Below are positions 8,917 to 18,841 of a stretch of 64,000 bases of DNA, in pieces (the first letter of the stretch is position 1; each line of letters opens with the position of its first letter). Where the stretch lies: NCBI GenBank assembly GCA_905234755.1, contig CAJOIT010000001.1, positions 186,001 through 250,000 of the forward strand, given 5' to 3'. The notes beneath the pieces were generated by a model. It made no database searches. It saw only the letters and a list, made by a program, of their open reading frames with translations, and had not been told where the DNA came from. The translations under genes and the position numbers were made by a program. This DNA is from an uncultured Bacteroidales bacterium (GTDB lineage: Bacteria; Bacteroidota; Bacteroidia; Bacteroidales; ML635J-15).

Positions 8917-10239
8917 ATGTTTTACCATTTATTTCAGTATTTGCAGGATATAGGAATGCCGGGTGCTGGTGTTTTCCAGTACATTTCGTTTAGGTCTGGC
9001 ATTTCGATGATAGCGTCGCTTATCATTGCAATATGGTTCGGAAAGTGGTTTATCCGTCGCATGAAGAAGTCGGGAAAGACCGAAATCGAGGAGACGCGCA
9101 CCACTATGAACGATGCGCCAGTCGAAAATTCGCAGAATTGCGACACCTGTGTCAACAATGTTAAGAATTTCAAGAAGAATGTGCCGACAATGGGTGGTCT
9201 TATCATCATTGCGGCAATCGTGATTCCGACCTTGTTGTTTGCGCAGTTGAACAATGTCTATACAATCTTGATGCTTGTCACAACCCTGTGGCTCGGTTGT
9301 CTTGGTTTTCTCGATGACTACTTGAAGCAGAAGAAGCACAACAAGGACGGTCTTAATGGCAAGTTCAAACTGTTGGGACAGATTCTGCTAGGTTTCGCTG
9401 TAGGTGCAATATTGTATTTCTCGCCCGATGCTGTCATTAGGGAAAAGGTTGCTGTGGAAAATCCGCAAGGTTGCGAGGTCGTTGAGGTTGTCGGCAATTC
9501 CGACTGCACAGGCGTAACCGAGTACTCGGACTTGAAGTCAACCAAGACTACAATCCCGTTCTTCAAGAACAACGAACTTGATTATCGTTGGTTTGTTGCT
9601 TGGGCTGGCGACTATGCCGATATGCTTGCTTGGCTTGTGTTTATCATAATGACAATCCTTGTCGTGGCGGCTGTGTCGAACGGAGCAAACCTGACCGATG
9701 GCATGGACGGACTTGCGACAGGAACTTCGGCTATCATAGGTGCAACGCTCGGTATTCTGGCATACGTTTCTGGTAACCGCGTTGCCGCCGAGTACCTTAA
9801 TATATTGTATATCCCGAATACTGGTGAATTGATGGTATTTGCTGCCGCATTCATGGGTGCAACCATCGGTTTCTTGTGGTACAACACCTATCCGGCTCAG
9901 GTTTTCATGGGCGATACTGGAAGTCTTACTCTAGGCGGTATTATCGCTGTGTTTGCAATCATTATCAAGAAGGAACTTATACTTCCGATACTTTGTGGAA
10001 TATTCCTAGTAGAGAGCCTTTCTGTCATAATACAGAACCGCTATTGCAAGCATTACCGCAAAAAATATAAACTCCCCAAAGGTGTGCCAGTGCCAGTGGA
10101 GAAGCGTCCGTTCAAGATGGCGCCATTGCATCACCATTATCAGAAGAAGGGAATGCCCGAATCCAAGATTGTAGCCAGATTCTGGATCGTGACTTTGTTG
10201 TTGGCTATTATTTCAATTGTAACTTTAAAATTAAGATAA
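8917..10239 (+). CDS. mraY: Phospho-MurNAc-pentapeptide transferase
   Basis: MraY transfers phospho-MurNAc-pentapeptide to undecaprenyl phosphate, making lipid I at the inner membrane. Catalytic signatures present are NLTDGMDG (Asp261, Asp264), FMGDTGS (Asp333) and the HHHYQKKG loop. At 440 residues it is longer than the ~360-residue E. coli enzyme, because of an inserted loop around residues 170-225 and a longer loop near 65-90 that contains CDTC (Cys75, Cys78). The former insertion is usual in Bacteroidota; the CxxC I do not recognise as a family feature. Confidence 0.95.
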   Translation: MFYHLFQYLQDIGMPGAGVFQYISFRSGISMIASLIIAIWFGKWFIRRMKKSGKTEIEETRTTMNDAPVENSQNCDTCVNNVKNFKKNVPTMGGLIIIAAIVIPTLLFAQLNNVYTILMLVTTLWLGCLGFLDDYLKQKKHNKDGLNGKFKLLGQILLGFAVGAILYFSPDAVIREKVAVENPQGCEVVEVVGNSDCTGVTEYSDLKSTKTTIPFFKNNELDYRWFVAWAGDYADMLAWLVFIIMTILVVAAVSNGANLTDGMDGLATGTSAIIGATLGILAYVSGNRVAAEYLNILYIPNTGELMVFAAAFMGATIGFLWYNTYPAQVFMGDTGSLTLGGIIAVFAIIIKKELILPILCGIFLVESLSVIIQNRYCKHYRKKYKLPKGVPVPVEKRPFKMAPLHHHYQKKGMPESKIVARFWIVTLLLAIISIVTLKLR

Positions 10240-10243
10240 GAAA

Positions 10244-11593
10244 GTGGAAAAGAGAATTGTTGTATTAGGAGCAGGAGAGAGTGGAACTGGCGCAGCTGTG
10301 CTGGCCGCAGTAAATGATTTTGATGTATTCGTTTCGGACAAGAGCGAAATCGCCGAAAAGTACAAGGAACTTTTGAAGGACTATAATGTACTTTACGAGG
10401 AAAAGCAGCATACAGAGGAGTTGATTCTCAATGCCGACGAAATCATAAAGAGCCCGGGTATTCCCGAGACAGCCCCCATGGTTGTAAAAGCTCGTCAACT
10501 TGGTATTCCAGTAATTTCAGAAATAGAATTTGCAGCTCGCTATACCAATGCTGTAAAGATTTGTATCACAGGTAGTAACGGAAAGACTACAACCACCATG
10601 CTTACATACCATATCTTGAAAAAAGCTGGTCTCAATGTAGGTTTGGCAGGCAATGTTGGACAAAGCTTTGCATATCAGGTGGCAACCAAGGATTACGACT
10701 ACTATGTAATCGAACTCAGCAGTTTCCAGCTCGACAACATGTACAAGTTCAAGAGTGACTTGTCGGTGCTCATGAACATTACTCCCGACCACTTGGACCG
10801 CTACGATCATAAGTTCCAGAACTACATTGATGCAAAATTCCGTATCTTGCAGAATACAACAGCAAAGGATTCCTTCATATATTGTTCAGACGACGAGGTT
10901 ATTATAAACGAAATTTCGAAGCGAGAAATCCTTGCTACCCAGTTGGAATTTACCCAGAAGAAGAGAAAGGTGAAGAATGGTGCAGCACTTAGCGAGGACG
11001 AAAAGTCAATCGACTACATAAACAACAGTAGCAAGACCTTGACAATGCTCATCGATGACCTTTCGATAAAAGGCAAGCACAATGTATATAACTCGATGGC
11101 TGCCGGTATTGTTGCTCAGGTGCTGAACATCCGCAACGAAGTTATCCGCGAAAGCTTGATGGATTTCAAGAATGTGGAACACCGCATGGAACCAGTCTTG
11201 ACAATCAGGGGAATAAAGTTCATCAACGATTCCAAGGCAACCAACATAAATTCGGTATGGTACGCGCTAGAATCTATGACAACTCCTGTTATTTGGATAG
11301 TTGGCGGTAAGGATAAGGGTAACGATTACGAGGAGTTGCGCAAACTTGTTGACGAAAAGGTAAAGGGCATTGTTTGCCTTGGCATTGACAACAGTCCTAT
11401 TCACAAGGCATTCGACAATACAGGACTTCCTATGGTTGATGTTACAAGCATGGATGATGCAGTCAACGAGGCTTACAAGATGGGTAAGCCGGGTGATACC
11501 GTACTGCTTTCGCCTGCATGTGCAAGTTTCGACTTGTTCGACAACTACGAAGATCGTGGCAACAAGTTCAAGATTGCAGTAAGAAACTTATAG
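10244..11593 (+). CDS. murD: UDP-MurNAc-L-alanine:D-glutamate ligase
   Basis: The 449-residue Mur ligase adds D-glutamate to UDP-MurNAc-L-Ala. The P-loop TGSNGKTTTT has its Lys at 114; NSMAAGIVA and GGKDKGNDY match conserved C-terminal segments. The start is GTG at 10244, 4 bases after the mraY stop, and gives the expected N-terminus EKRIVVLGAGESG. Confidence 0.95.
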   Translation: MEKRIVVLGAGESGTGAAVLAAVNDFDVFVSDKSEIAEKYKELLKDYNVLYEEKQHTEELILNADEIIKSPGIPETAPMVVKARQLGIPVISEIEFAARYTNAVKICITGSNGKTTTTMLTYHILKKAGLNVGLAGNVGQSFAYQVATKDYDYYVIELSSFQLDNMYKFKSDLSVLMNITPDHLDRYDHKFQNYIDAKFRILQNTTAKDSFIYCSDDEVIINEISKREILATQLEFTQKKRKVKNGAALSEDEKSIDYINNSSKTLTMLIDDLSIKGKHNVYNSMAAGIVAQVLNIRNEVIRESLMDFKNVEHRMEPVLTIRGIKFINDSKATNINSVWYALESMTTPVIWIVGGKDKGNDYEELRKLVDEKVKGIVCLGIDNSPIHKAFDNTGLPMVDVTSMDDAVNEAYKMGKPGDTVLLSPACASFDLFDNYEDRGNKFKIAVRNL

Positions 11594-11603
11594 TTTAACG
11601 ACG

Positions 11604-12947
11604 ATGGCATTTTCAAAAGTTAAATTAATATTTGGTGGAAACCGAGGAATATGGCTGATAATTGTAGCCCTGTTCATGTTTTCGGTTTTGTCAGTTTACA
11701 GCGCATCTGTGCAGTTGCCGGGTACTAATACTACAGCGCATCTGTTCAAGCATGTGTTCGGACTTTTGGTAGGTGCCGTAAGCATATACATAATACATAA
11801 GATTCCAAGCAAGTATTTCCGTAAGGTTTCGTTCCTCTTATATTGGGCATCTGTAATCTTGTTGATAGTCACATGGCTATGGGCTCCAGAAGTAAATGGT
11901 GCAAAGCGATGGCTTTTCATTGGTCCTATAACCGTGCAGACATCCGACTTTGCGAAGGTTGCCCTGCTGATGTATCTGGCAAACAAGCTGTCGAAAAAGG
12001 AAGGCGAGATAACAAGTATCAAGGAATTTGCAAAGTCGATATTGCTGCCAATCTTTATAACTTGTTTCCTTATAATGCCGTCTAACCTTTCCACATCGTT
12101 GCTGGTTTTGCTTGAGGCGATGGTGCTTTTGTTCTTCAGCAGTATAAAAAGGTCTTACTTCTGGGGATTGACAGGCATATTTCTCGTGGCAGGTGGTTTG
12201 CTGTTCGCGGTAATTCTCTACGGAAACATTCAGATATGGCGTTTCCCGACATGGAAGGCGAGGGTTGAATCGTGGGTTGATGGCAATCCGTCAAAAGAAG
12301 ACCAAGTGCAGGTTAACAATGCTCGTATGGCTGTCGCATCAGGAGGTATCCTCGGAAGAGGTCCTGGTAATGGTCATGCAAAGGTAAAACTTGCCAATGC
12401 GCATTGTGACTACATTTTTGCCAATATAGCAGAAGAGACAGGTTTGGTTGGGTCTATATTGCTTATATGGCTTTACATAATGCTGTTCACTAGGGCAATA
12501 TCTATTGTGAAGAAATTAAATAAACTTTCCAATGCCGATGGAGAACTCGAGCCAAAATACAAGTTCAGGCAGTATCTTGTGCTAGGGCTTACTTCGATGA
12601 TAGTTATCCAAGCATTCTCCAATATGGCGGTTTCTACCGACTTGATGCCTGTTACCGGTCAGACGCTTCCGTTTGTAAGCTACGGAAACTCATCGCTTGT
12701 TTTCATGGGATTTGCAATAGGCGTTATACTTAGTGTAAGTCGCGAAGTAGAAGACGAAAATGCACCTATTGTCAAGGAAACTGAAGCTGACGGCGACATT
12801 AGCCTTGTTGAGGATGGAACAGCAACCAATGATGTAGATTCTTCTGCTGAGGCAACAGTTGATAATGCTGAAGTTACCGGCGAGGAAGTGCTTGAGATGA
12901 TTGATGATAATGAATTAAATAACATAGAAGAAAATGAACGGAAATAA
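11604..12947 (+). CDS. ftsW: Septal peptidoglycan polymerase FtsW
   Basis: This SEDS-family membrane protein polymerises glycan strands from lipid II with FtsI. The 447 residues carry about ten hydrophobic segments. The conserved stretch SGGILGRGPGNGHAK and the C-terminal LPFVSYGNSSL are family hallmarks. After the last helix comes an acidic tail of about 65 residues (Glu/Asp/Thr-rich) with no counterpart in E. coli FtsW. The last 14 bases overlap murG. Confidence 0.93.
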   Translation: MAFSKVKLIFGGNRGIWLIIVALFMFSVLSVYSASVQLPGTNTTAHLFKHVFGLLVGAVSIYIIHKIPSKYFRKVSFLLYWASVILLIVTWLWAPEVNGAKRWLFIGPITVQTSDFAKVALLMYLANKLSKKEGEITSIKEFAKSILLPIFITCFLIMPSNLSTSLLVLLEAMVLLFFSSIKRSYFWGLTGIFLVAGGLLFAVILYGNIQIWRFPTWKARVESWVDGNPSKEDQVQVNNARMAVASGGILGRGPGNGHAKVKLANAHCDYIFANIAEETGLVGSILLIWLYIMLFTRAISIVKKLNKLSNADGELEPKYKFRQYLVLGLTSMIVIQAFSNMAVSTDLMPVTGQTLPFVSYGNSSLVFMGFAIGVILSVSREVEDENAPIVKETEADGDISLVEDGTATNDVDSSAEATVDNAEVTGEEVLEMIDDNELNNIEENERK

Positions 12948-14046
12948 ATTCAAGGTGCTGATTAGCGGTGGTGGTACGGGCGGACATATATTCCCAGCCG
13001 TTTCAGTTGCAAATGCTTTGCGCGAAAAATATCCGCAGGTGGAAATTCAGTTCGTTGGTGCCGAAGGCCGTATGGAAATGGAAAAAGTTCCTGCTGCTGG
13101 TTACAATATAATTGGCTTGCCTATAATGGGTATGCCTCGCAAGTTGTCTCTGAAATGGTTCAAGTTCATTTCGAGCGTGATTAGGAGCAACAAAAAGGCA
13201 AGGAAAATAATTGCCGATTTCCGTCCAGATGTTGCAGTAGGTGTAGGTGGATATGCAAGTTACCCATCGTTGAATGCAGCATCAAGGGCAGGAGTACCTT
13301 GTTTGCTTCAGGAGCAGAACTCATATCCCGGTGTGGTTAACAAGAAACTTGCTGGCAAAGTGCGCAAGATTTGCGTGGCTTACGACAAAATGGAACGCTT
13401 TTTCCCTGCCGAAAAAATTATGAAGACAGGAAATCCTGTTAGGCAGGACATCAAGAATATAGATGCAAAGCGCAATGAAGCATTCGAGTTTTTCGACCTA
13501 GAACAAGGTAAGCCCGTTGTGCTAGTCGTGGGTGGTAGTCTTGGCGCAAAGACCATCAACGAAAGCATTGCTGGCGGACTGAAAAAGTTTGCCGATGTTG
13601 GCGTACAGCTTATATGGCAGACTGGTAAGGGCTACATTGAGACAGCAAGGGGAATTGTCGGTGCAGAACCTAAGAAGGGTTTGTATGTCAACGATTTCAT
13701 CTACAAGATGGACCTAGCGTTTGCTGCCGCCGATGTTATAGTTTCGAGGGCTGGTGCAAGTACGATTTCCGAACTTTGCATTGTGGGCAAACCCGTTGTG
13801 TTTGTGCCTTCGCCCAATGTAGCCGAAGATCATCAGACCAAGAACGCAATGGCTCTAGTTGACAAGAATGCCGCCCTTATGGTAAAGGATGTCGATGCTC
13901 GTAATGTTCTTGTTGATAAAGTGCTTGGTTTAGTTTCTGACATGCCTATGCGAGAAAAGCTTTCGCAGAACATCAAGAAGCTTGAATTACTTGATGCAGC
14001 AAATGTAATTGCCGAAGAAGTGTATAAACTGGCTTATGAAAAGTAA
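12934..14046 (+). CDS. murG: UDP-GlcNAc:lipid I GlcNAc transferase MurG
   Basis: MurG adds GlcNAc to lipid I, making lipid II on the cytoplasmic face of the membrane. The 370-residue GT28 protein has the N-terminal GGGTGGHIFPA loop (residues 12-22), GVGGYASYPS, the linker segment GGSLGA and the donor-binding SRAGASTISEL. It is complete and of normal length. It overlaps ftsW upstream and murC downstream. Confidence 0.96.
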   Translation: MNGNKFKVLISGGGTGGHIFPAVSVANALREKYPQVEIQFVGAEGRMEMEKVPAAGYNIIGLPIMGMPRKLSLKWFKFISSVIRSNKKARKIIADFRPDVAVGVGGYASYPSLNAASRAGVPCLLQEQNSYPGVVNKKLAGKVRKICVAYDKMERFFPAEKIMKTGNPVRQDIKNIDAKRNEAFEFFDLEQGKPVVLVVGGSLGAKTINESIAGGLKKFADVGVQLIWQTGKGYIETARGIVGAEPKKGLYVNDFIYKMDLAFAAADVIVSRAGASTISELCIVGKPVVFVPSPNVAEDHQTKNAMALVDKNAALMVKDVDARNVLVDKVLGLVSDMPMREKLSQNIKKLELLDAANVIAEEVYKLAYEK

Positions 14047-15424
14047 ATTTGCTAACATATATTTTGTAGGTATCGGTGGAATTGGCATGAGTGCCATCGC
14101 TCGCTATTTCAATGCTTGCGGGTACAATGTCGCTGGTTACGACCGCACACGAAGCGATGTTTGCGACAACCTCGAAAAAGAGGGAATACAGGTACATTAC
14201 GAGGATAACCTTGACTTGGTTGGTTCTTGCTACAAAGACAAGGAAACTACGCTTGTCATCTATACGCCTGCAATTCCAGCCGACCATACCGAACTTACAT
14301 TTTTCAGGCAAAATGGTTTTCGCGTAATAAAGCGTGCCGAAGCCCTGGGACATCTTTGCGAAGGCAAGAATTGTCTTGCTGTGGCTGGTACTCATGGAAA
14401 GACTTCCATTTCGACCATTACCTCGTGTATAATGGCTGGCACGAAGGAAAAATGTTCGGCTTTCTTGGGCGGAATATCTAAGAATTTCAGCTCAAACCTT
14501 CATCTCGAACCACAAAGCAAGAATGTGGTTGTGGAGGCAGATGAGTTCGATCGTTCTTTCCTGCATTTGTCGCCATCTACGGCTCTCATAAGCCACATCG
14601 AAGCCGACCATCTTGACATTTATGGCACCTACGAAAACATGGAAGCCGCATTTGTGGAGTTTGCAAACGGAAGCACCCAGAACGGAAACCTTGTGCTGGG
14701 TCCCGATATTCCCGAATCTGTTAAGACAAGGCTTCGAAAGGACTTGAATGTATATTCGTACGGTGTTGATAATCCGGATTTTGATTTCTATGCTACAAAC
14801 ATTTCGTATGGAAACGGACTTTGCGTTTTCGACATAAAAACTCCGTTTGGAACTGTTGAGGGCATAAAGTATAGGATTGGCGGTCGTCATAACATCGAAA
14901 ACGCCGTTGGAGCAACCGCAGTTTCTATGCTTAATGGCGCTTCTGCCGATGAGGTTCGCAATGGATTGGAAAATTTTATGGGAGTGCTTCGCCGCTTCGA
15001 CATACAGTTGCAGACCCCAAAATGTGTATTTATTGATGATTATGCTCACCATCCGGGCGAAATTTCGGCTTTCCTCGGTGCGGTAAAGCAGATTTATCCG
15101 CAAAAGAAGATAACAGGCATCTTTCAGCCTCATCTTTACTCGCGGACAAATGATTTCTATATGGACTTTGCAAAAAGTCTTTCTGTTTGCGATACGCTCA
15201 TACTTTTGCCGATTTATCCTGCTCGCGAACTGCCGATTGAGGGAGTGACTTCATCGCTTATTTACGACAACTGCAAGGCAAAGGAAAAGTATCTTTGTGA
15301 AAAAGCCGACCTTATCGACCTTATTGGCAAACTTAAACCCGAACTTTTGCTTACAATGGGAGCAGGCGACATCGACAGACTTGTGAAACCGATAAAAGAA
15401 TTTTTGTCAGGCAATGAAAATTAG
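14036..15424 (+). CDS. murC: UDP-N-acetylmuramate:L-alanine ligase
   Basis: MurC adds the first stem-peptide residue, L-alanine, to UDP-MurNAc. The N-terminal nucleotide-binding GIGGIGMSAIA and the P-loop AGTHGKTSIST identify it, and FIDDYAHHPGEI is a further conserved block. An upstream ATG at 14009 exists, but the start at 14036 (MKSKFANIYFVGIGG) gives the standard N-terminus and a short 11-base overlap with murG. The product is 462 residues. Confidence 0.95.
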   Translation: MKSKFANIYFVGIGGIGMSAIARYFNACGYNVAGYDRTRSDVCDNLEKEGIQVHYEDNLDLVGSCYKDKETTLVIYTPAIPADHTELTFFRQNGFRVIKRAEALGHLCEGKNCLAVAGTHGKTSISTITSCIMAGTKEKCSAFLGGISKNFSSNLHLEPQSKNVVVEADEFDRSFLHLSPSTALISHIEADHLDIYGTYENMEAAFVEFANGSTQNGNLVLGPDIPESVKTRLRKDLNVYSYGVDNPDFDFYATNISYGNGLCVFDIKTPFGTVEGIKYRIGGRHNIENAVGATAVSMLNGASADEVRNGLENFMGVLRRFDIQLQTPKCVFIDDYAHHPGEISAFLGAVKQIYPQKKITGIFQPHLYSRTNDFYMDFAKSLSVCDTLILLPIYPARELPIEGVTSSLIYDNCKAKEKYLCEKADLIDLIGKLKPELLLTMGAGDIDRLVKPIKEFLSGNEN

Positions 15425-16217
15425 AAGGGCATATAAGATTATCGTAGGCATAGTGCTGCTGACGGCATATATTGTCACTACAGGCATATATGTTACCCGT
15501 AAGTACAAAGAGTTGATGTGCAAAGGCGTGAGCATTGAAATTGACAATTCGTATGCGTTTATAAACAAGGATGTAGTATTGAAGATACTTGACGAAGGTG
15601 GCATGGTTCTAGATTCTACGGTAAAATATTCTGAAATTGATTTTGCTGGAATAGAGAGGCTTATAAACGAAAATGTCTATGTTGAGGAAACACAAGCGTA
15701 CGGAGATTTTAAAGGTGATGTTTTCGTAAAGATAAGACAGCGCGACCCGATGCTAAGGGTGGTTACCGAAGATACTGCATCTTTCTATCTTGATCGAGAC
15801 AAGAAAGTTATGCCTTTGTGCGATTACTTTTCAGCCGATATGCTAGTTTTGTCGGGACATTTGAGGTCAGATTGCTTTTATTCATCGGATTCTGTTGATA
15901 ACTATAATGTAAACCATGATAAAAATTCATTAAATATTAATGATATTTGCGATTTCGTTAATTATTTACAGTCCGATGAGCTGTGGCGCAACCAGATAAC
16001 GCAGGTATATGTAAACGATTCAAACGAACTTGAACTTGTGCCGCGTGTTGGCAACCACATAATACTGCTTGGCGGACTTGATGACTACGAAACAAAGATG
16101 GATAAGCTGGAGGCCATGTATAGCGAAGGTTTTGATATTACTGGCTGGAATGCTTATTCTGTTGTGAATTTAAAATTTAAGAATCAGGTAATTTGTAAAA
16201 GACGCAATAATGGATGA
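15414..16217 (+). CDS. ftsQ: Cell division protein FtsQ
   Basis: The 267-residue protein has a short basic N-terminus, one transmembrane helix (about residues 8-27) and a periplasmic region with POTRA-like and FtsQ-type domains; the NLKFKNQVICKR end is typical. FtsQ links FtsL and partners to the rest of the divisome. Sequence conservation is low, so the call leans on topology and on position between murC (11-base overlap) and ftsA (8-base overlap). Confidence 0.88.
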   Translation: MKIRRAYKIIVGIVLLTAYIVTTGIYVTRKYKELMCKGVSIEIDNSYAFINKDVVLKILDEGGMVLDSTVKYSEIDFAGIERLINENVYVEETQAYGDFKGDVFVKIRQRDPMLRVVTEDTASFYLDRDKKVMPLCDYFSADMLVLSGHLRSDCFYSSDSVDNYNVNHDKNSLNINDICDFVNYLQSDELWRNQITQVYVNDSNELELVPRVGNHIILLGGLDDYETKMDKLEAMYSEGFDITGWNAYSVVNLKFKNQVICKRRNNG

Positions 16218-17532
16218 CAGTAAGAAAATAATCGCAGCAATCGATATTGGAACGACCAAGATTGCAACCGTGGTTGCCCAGTGTGGCAATGGCAAGATTG
16301 ATGTGCTTGGTTTTGGAGCGGCACAGTCTAACGGAATAAAGCACGGTGTGGTGCGAAATGTTGATGATACGGTAAAGGCGATAACGGAATCGCTCAACAA
16401 GCTCGGCGAAAACTACGACGCTAATTTCAACGAGGTGTATGTTGGTATTGCTGGACAATATGTGAAGACTGCCGACAATACTTGTCGCGTTCTTGTCAAC
16501 GGTACAGTGACCGAAAGGCATCTTATCGAACTTAGGGACATGGCAATGAATGTAGTGCGTCCGGGTTCCGAAACCATTGACGCAATATTACTGTCGTATA
16601 CTATTGATGGTCGTACTGTCGATAATCCTATTGGTATGCAGTGCGAATACCTTGTCGGCAATTTCCATGTCATAACAGGGCAGACCATGATGGTGAACAA
16701 TATCAAGAAGTGCGTTAACATGGCTGGTCTTGATGTGCGCACGGTTTTCCTCGAGCCGTTGGCTTCTGCCGAAGCAGTGCTTACAGAAGAAGAGAAGCGC
16801 AAGGGTGTAGCACTGATAGATATTGGTGGTGGAACAAGCGACTTGGCTGTTTACAAGAACGGAGAAATTGTTCATACTGCCGTTATTCCTATCGGTGGTG
16901 CTACTGTCACTGGCGACATCCGCGATAAGTTCGGAATTACCTACGAGCAGGCCGAAAGCATGAAGTGCATGTACGGAAGTGCCGTGCATATTACAGCACC
17001 TGATGTCAGCATAGAGGTAAAGACTGCTCGTGTAAACAGCAACATTTATGTGTCGCGCAACGAAATGTCGGAGTTGATACAGGCTCGTATGGAGGAAATC
17101 CTGAATGCTGTCAAGTTCCAGATTGAAACCGTTTATGCCGACAATGTTCCTGCGGGCATCGTAATTACTGGTGGCGGTTCGCTTGTAGCAAATCTCAGCC
17201 AGATAGCAAGTTTCATAATGAAGAACAATATCCGTCTGGCTTGTCCGACAGCTAATATCTATGGTGCTAATGCCGATTCGCTTAAGCGTCCGCAGTATTC
17301 TACGGTTGTTGGTCTTGTGATGAAGGGTTACGACTACGAGATGGGTCTTAGGAAAAAGGAAATCGTTATGAATGAACCTAAACCAGCTCCGCAACCTGTT
17401 GAACCTAAACCAGAACCAGAGCCAGAGCCTGTTCCAGAACCCAAGCAGCCCGAACCAAAACCGCAGAAACCGAAAAAATCTTTTGGCTCGGTATTTAAGA
17501 GCTGGATGGACAAACTTGAGGATGACGAGTAG
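16210..17532 (+). CDS. ftsA: Cell division protein FtsA
   Basis: This actin-like ATPase anchors FtsZ filaments to the membrane. The 440-residue protein has the phosphate-1 loop IDIGTTKIA, the phosphate-2 segment LIDIGGGTSDLA and the adenosine motif VITGGGS. Residues from about 390 form a linker of repeated Pro/Glu/Lys (PEPEPEPVPEP). The end, SFGSVFKSWMDKLEDD, fits an amphipathic membrane-targeting helix. The long Pro-rich linker is an unusual extension compared with E. coli FtsA. Confidence 0.95.
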   Translation: MDDSKKIIAAIDIGTTKIATVVAQCGNGKIDVLGFGAAQSNGIKHGVVRNVDDTVKAITESLNKLGENYDANFNEVYVGIAGQYVKTADNTCRVLVNGTVTERHLIELRDMAMNVVRPGSETIDAILLSYTIDGRTVDNPIGMQCEYLVGNFHVITGQTMMVNNIKKCVNMAGLDVRTVFLEPLASAEAVLTEEEKRKGVALIDIGGGTSDLAVYKNGEIVHTAVIPIGGATVTGDIRDKFGITYEQAESMKCMYGSAVHITAPDVSIEVKTARVNSNIYVSRNEMSELIQARMEEILNAVKFQIETVYADNVPAGIVITGGGSLVANLSQIASFIMKNNIRLACPTANIYGANADSLKRPQYSTVVGLVMKGYDYEMGLRKKEIVMNEPKPAPQPVEPKPEPEPEPVPEPKQPEPKPQKPKKSFGSVFKSWMDKLEDDE

Positions 17533-17553
17533 TATAATATAAAGCATAAAAAT

Positions 17554-18822
17554 ATGGACTATAAATATAACGATGAGTTTCAGTGCGTTTCGGCAACAGA
17601 TGCCGCTGTTCGCGCAACTTCTGCAACACAAGTGACTAATGTCGATGATGTTTCGGCAGGAGCAAATAATCTCGATGATGTTCATACGATAATAAAGGTA
17701 ATCGGTGTTGGTGGCGGTGGTAGCAATGCCGTTAATCAGCTGGCAAGGTCGGGCATCGTTGGTGTTGACCTTGTTGTATGCAATACCGACAAGCAGGCAT
17801 TGAACGACAGTCTTGCGCCTATTAAGATACAACTTGGCAAAAGATTGACTGGTGGACTTGGCGCTGGCAACGACCCGAAGGTTGGCGAAGATGCCGCTAA
17901 GGAAGACTTGCCAGAAGTTGAGGAATTGTTTACTGAAACTACAAAGATGGTCTTTGTTACTGCCGGTATGGGGGGCGGAACTGGAACTGGTGCTGCTCCT
18001 GTAATTGCAAAGGCGGCAAAGGACAAGGGAATGCTTACCATTGGCGTAGTTACCGTGCCGTTTTCTACCGAAGGCACACAGCGTATAAATCAGGCAAACG
18101 AAGGCGTTATGAAGATGCGCCAGTCGGTAGATGCTTTGCTTGTGATTAACGATGACAAGCTGATTGAGTTTGACGACTGCTCGTTCTCAAACGCATTCCA
18201 GAAAGCCGATGAGGTGGTTGTTACTGCGACAAAGGGTATTGCCGAGATTATAACAAGGCATGGTCATGTAAATGTTGACTTCCGCGATGTGAATTCGGTA
18301 ATGAAGGACAGCGGTGTTGCTCTTCTCGGCTCGGCGGAAGCATCGGGCGAAGACAGGGACATAAAGGCAATTTCCGAAGCTCTCGATTCTCCATTGTTGC
18401 ACGACAACGATATAAAGGGTGCTAAAAACATATTGCTCAATATAACTACACCGAAGGGGCAAAATGAGTTGACAATGAGAGAGTTTGGTCGTATTACCAA
18501 GCATCTTCAAAAGGTGGCAGGGCAGGGAACCAATGTTATTTGGGGTACTTGTTACGATGATACTCTCAGTGATACTATTCGTACGACCGTAATCGCTACG
18601 GGATTCAGTTACGAGGAAAAACCAATGGAGACACCGCCAGATGTTAGTACAATCGAATTTGGGAAACCTTTGCCTATGAACGATGTAGTGCTTAATCCAA
18701 CCGAAATTAGGTCTGCTAGTGAGTTCGCCCACATGAAGGATTTGGACAAGCTCAACGAAGACGACTATCTTGAAAGTCTCGAAGTTGAAACTGCTCTTGA
18801 TAGGAAAAACAAGAATAAATAA
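17554..18822 (+). CDS. ftsZ: Cell division GTPase FtsZ
   Basis: The tubulin-like GTPase that builds the Z-ring. The 422 residues include the nucleotide-binding VGVGGGGSNAVN, the tubulin signature GGGTGTGAAP, and the catalytic T7 loop (NVDFRDVNSVM). An N-terminal extension of about 47 residues precedes the core. The C-terminal peptide that binds FtsA reads ESLEVETALDRKNKNK and lacks the common PAFLR/PAYKR-type motif, so partner recognition may differ. It starts 21 bases after ftsA. Confidence 0.97.
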   Translation: MDYKYNDEFQCVSATDAAVRATSATQVTNVDDVSAGANNLDDVHTIIKVIGVGGGGSNAVNQLARSGIVGVDLVVCNTDKQALNDSLAPIKIQLGKRLTGGLGAGNDPKVGEDAAKEDLPEVEELFTETTKMVFVTAGMGGGTGTGAAPVIAKAAKDKGMLTIGVVTVPFSTEGTQRINQANEGVMKMRQSVDALLVINDDKLIEFDDCSFSNAFQKADEVVVTATKGIAEIITRHGHVNVDFRDVNSVMKDSGVALLGSAEASGEDRDIKAISEALDSPLLHDNDIKGAKNILLNITTPKGQNELTMREFGRITKHLQKVAGQGTNVIWGTCYDDTLSDTIRTTVIATGFSYEEKPMETPPDVSTIEFGKPLPMNDVVLNPTEIRSASEFAHMKDLDKLNEDDYLESLEVETALDRKNKNK

Positions 18823-18841
18823 TAATTGTAAATATTTGACT

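Noticed and set aside
16588..17832. 414-codon open frame opposite ftsA
   Set aside because: It lies antisense to ftsA and the start of ftsZ, shows no family motif and arises from codon bias of the real genes.
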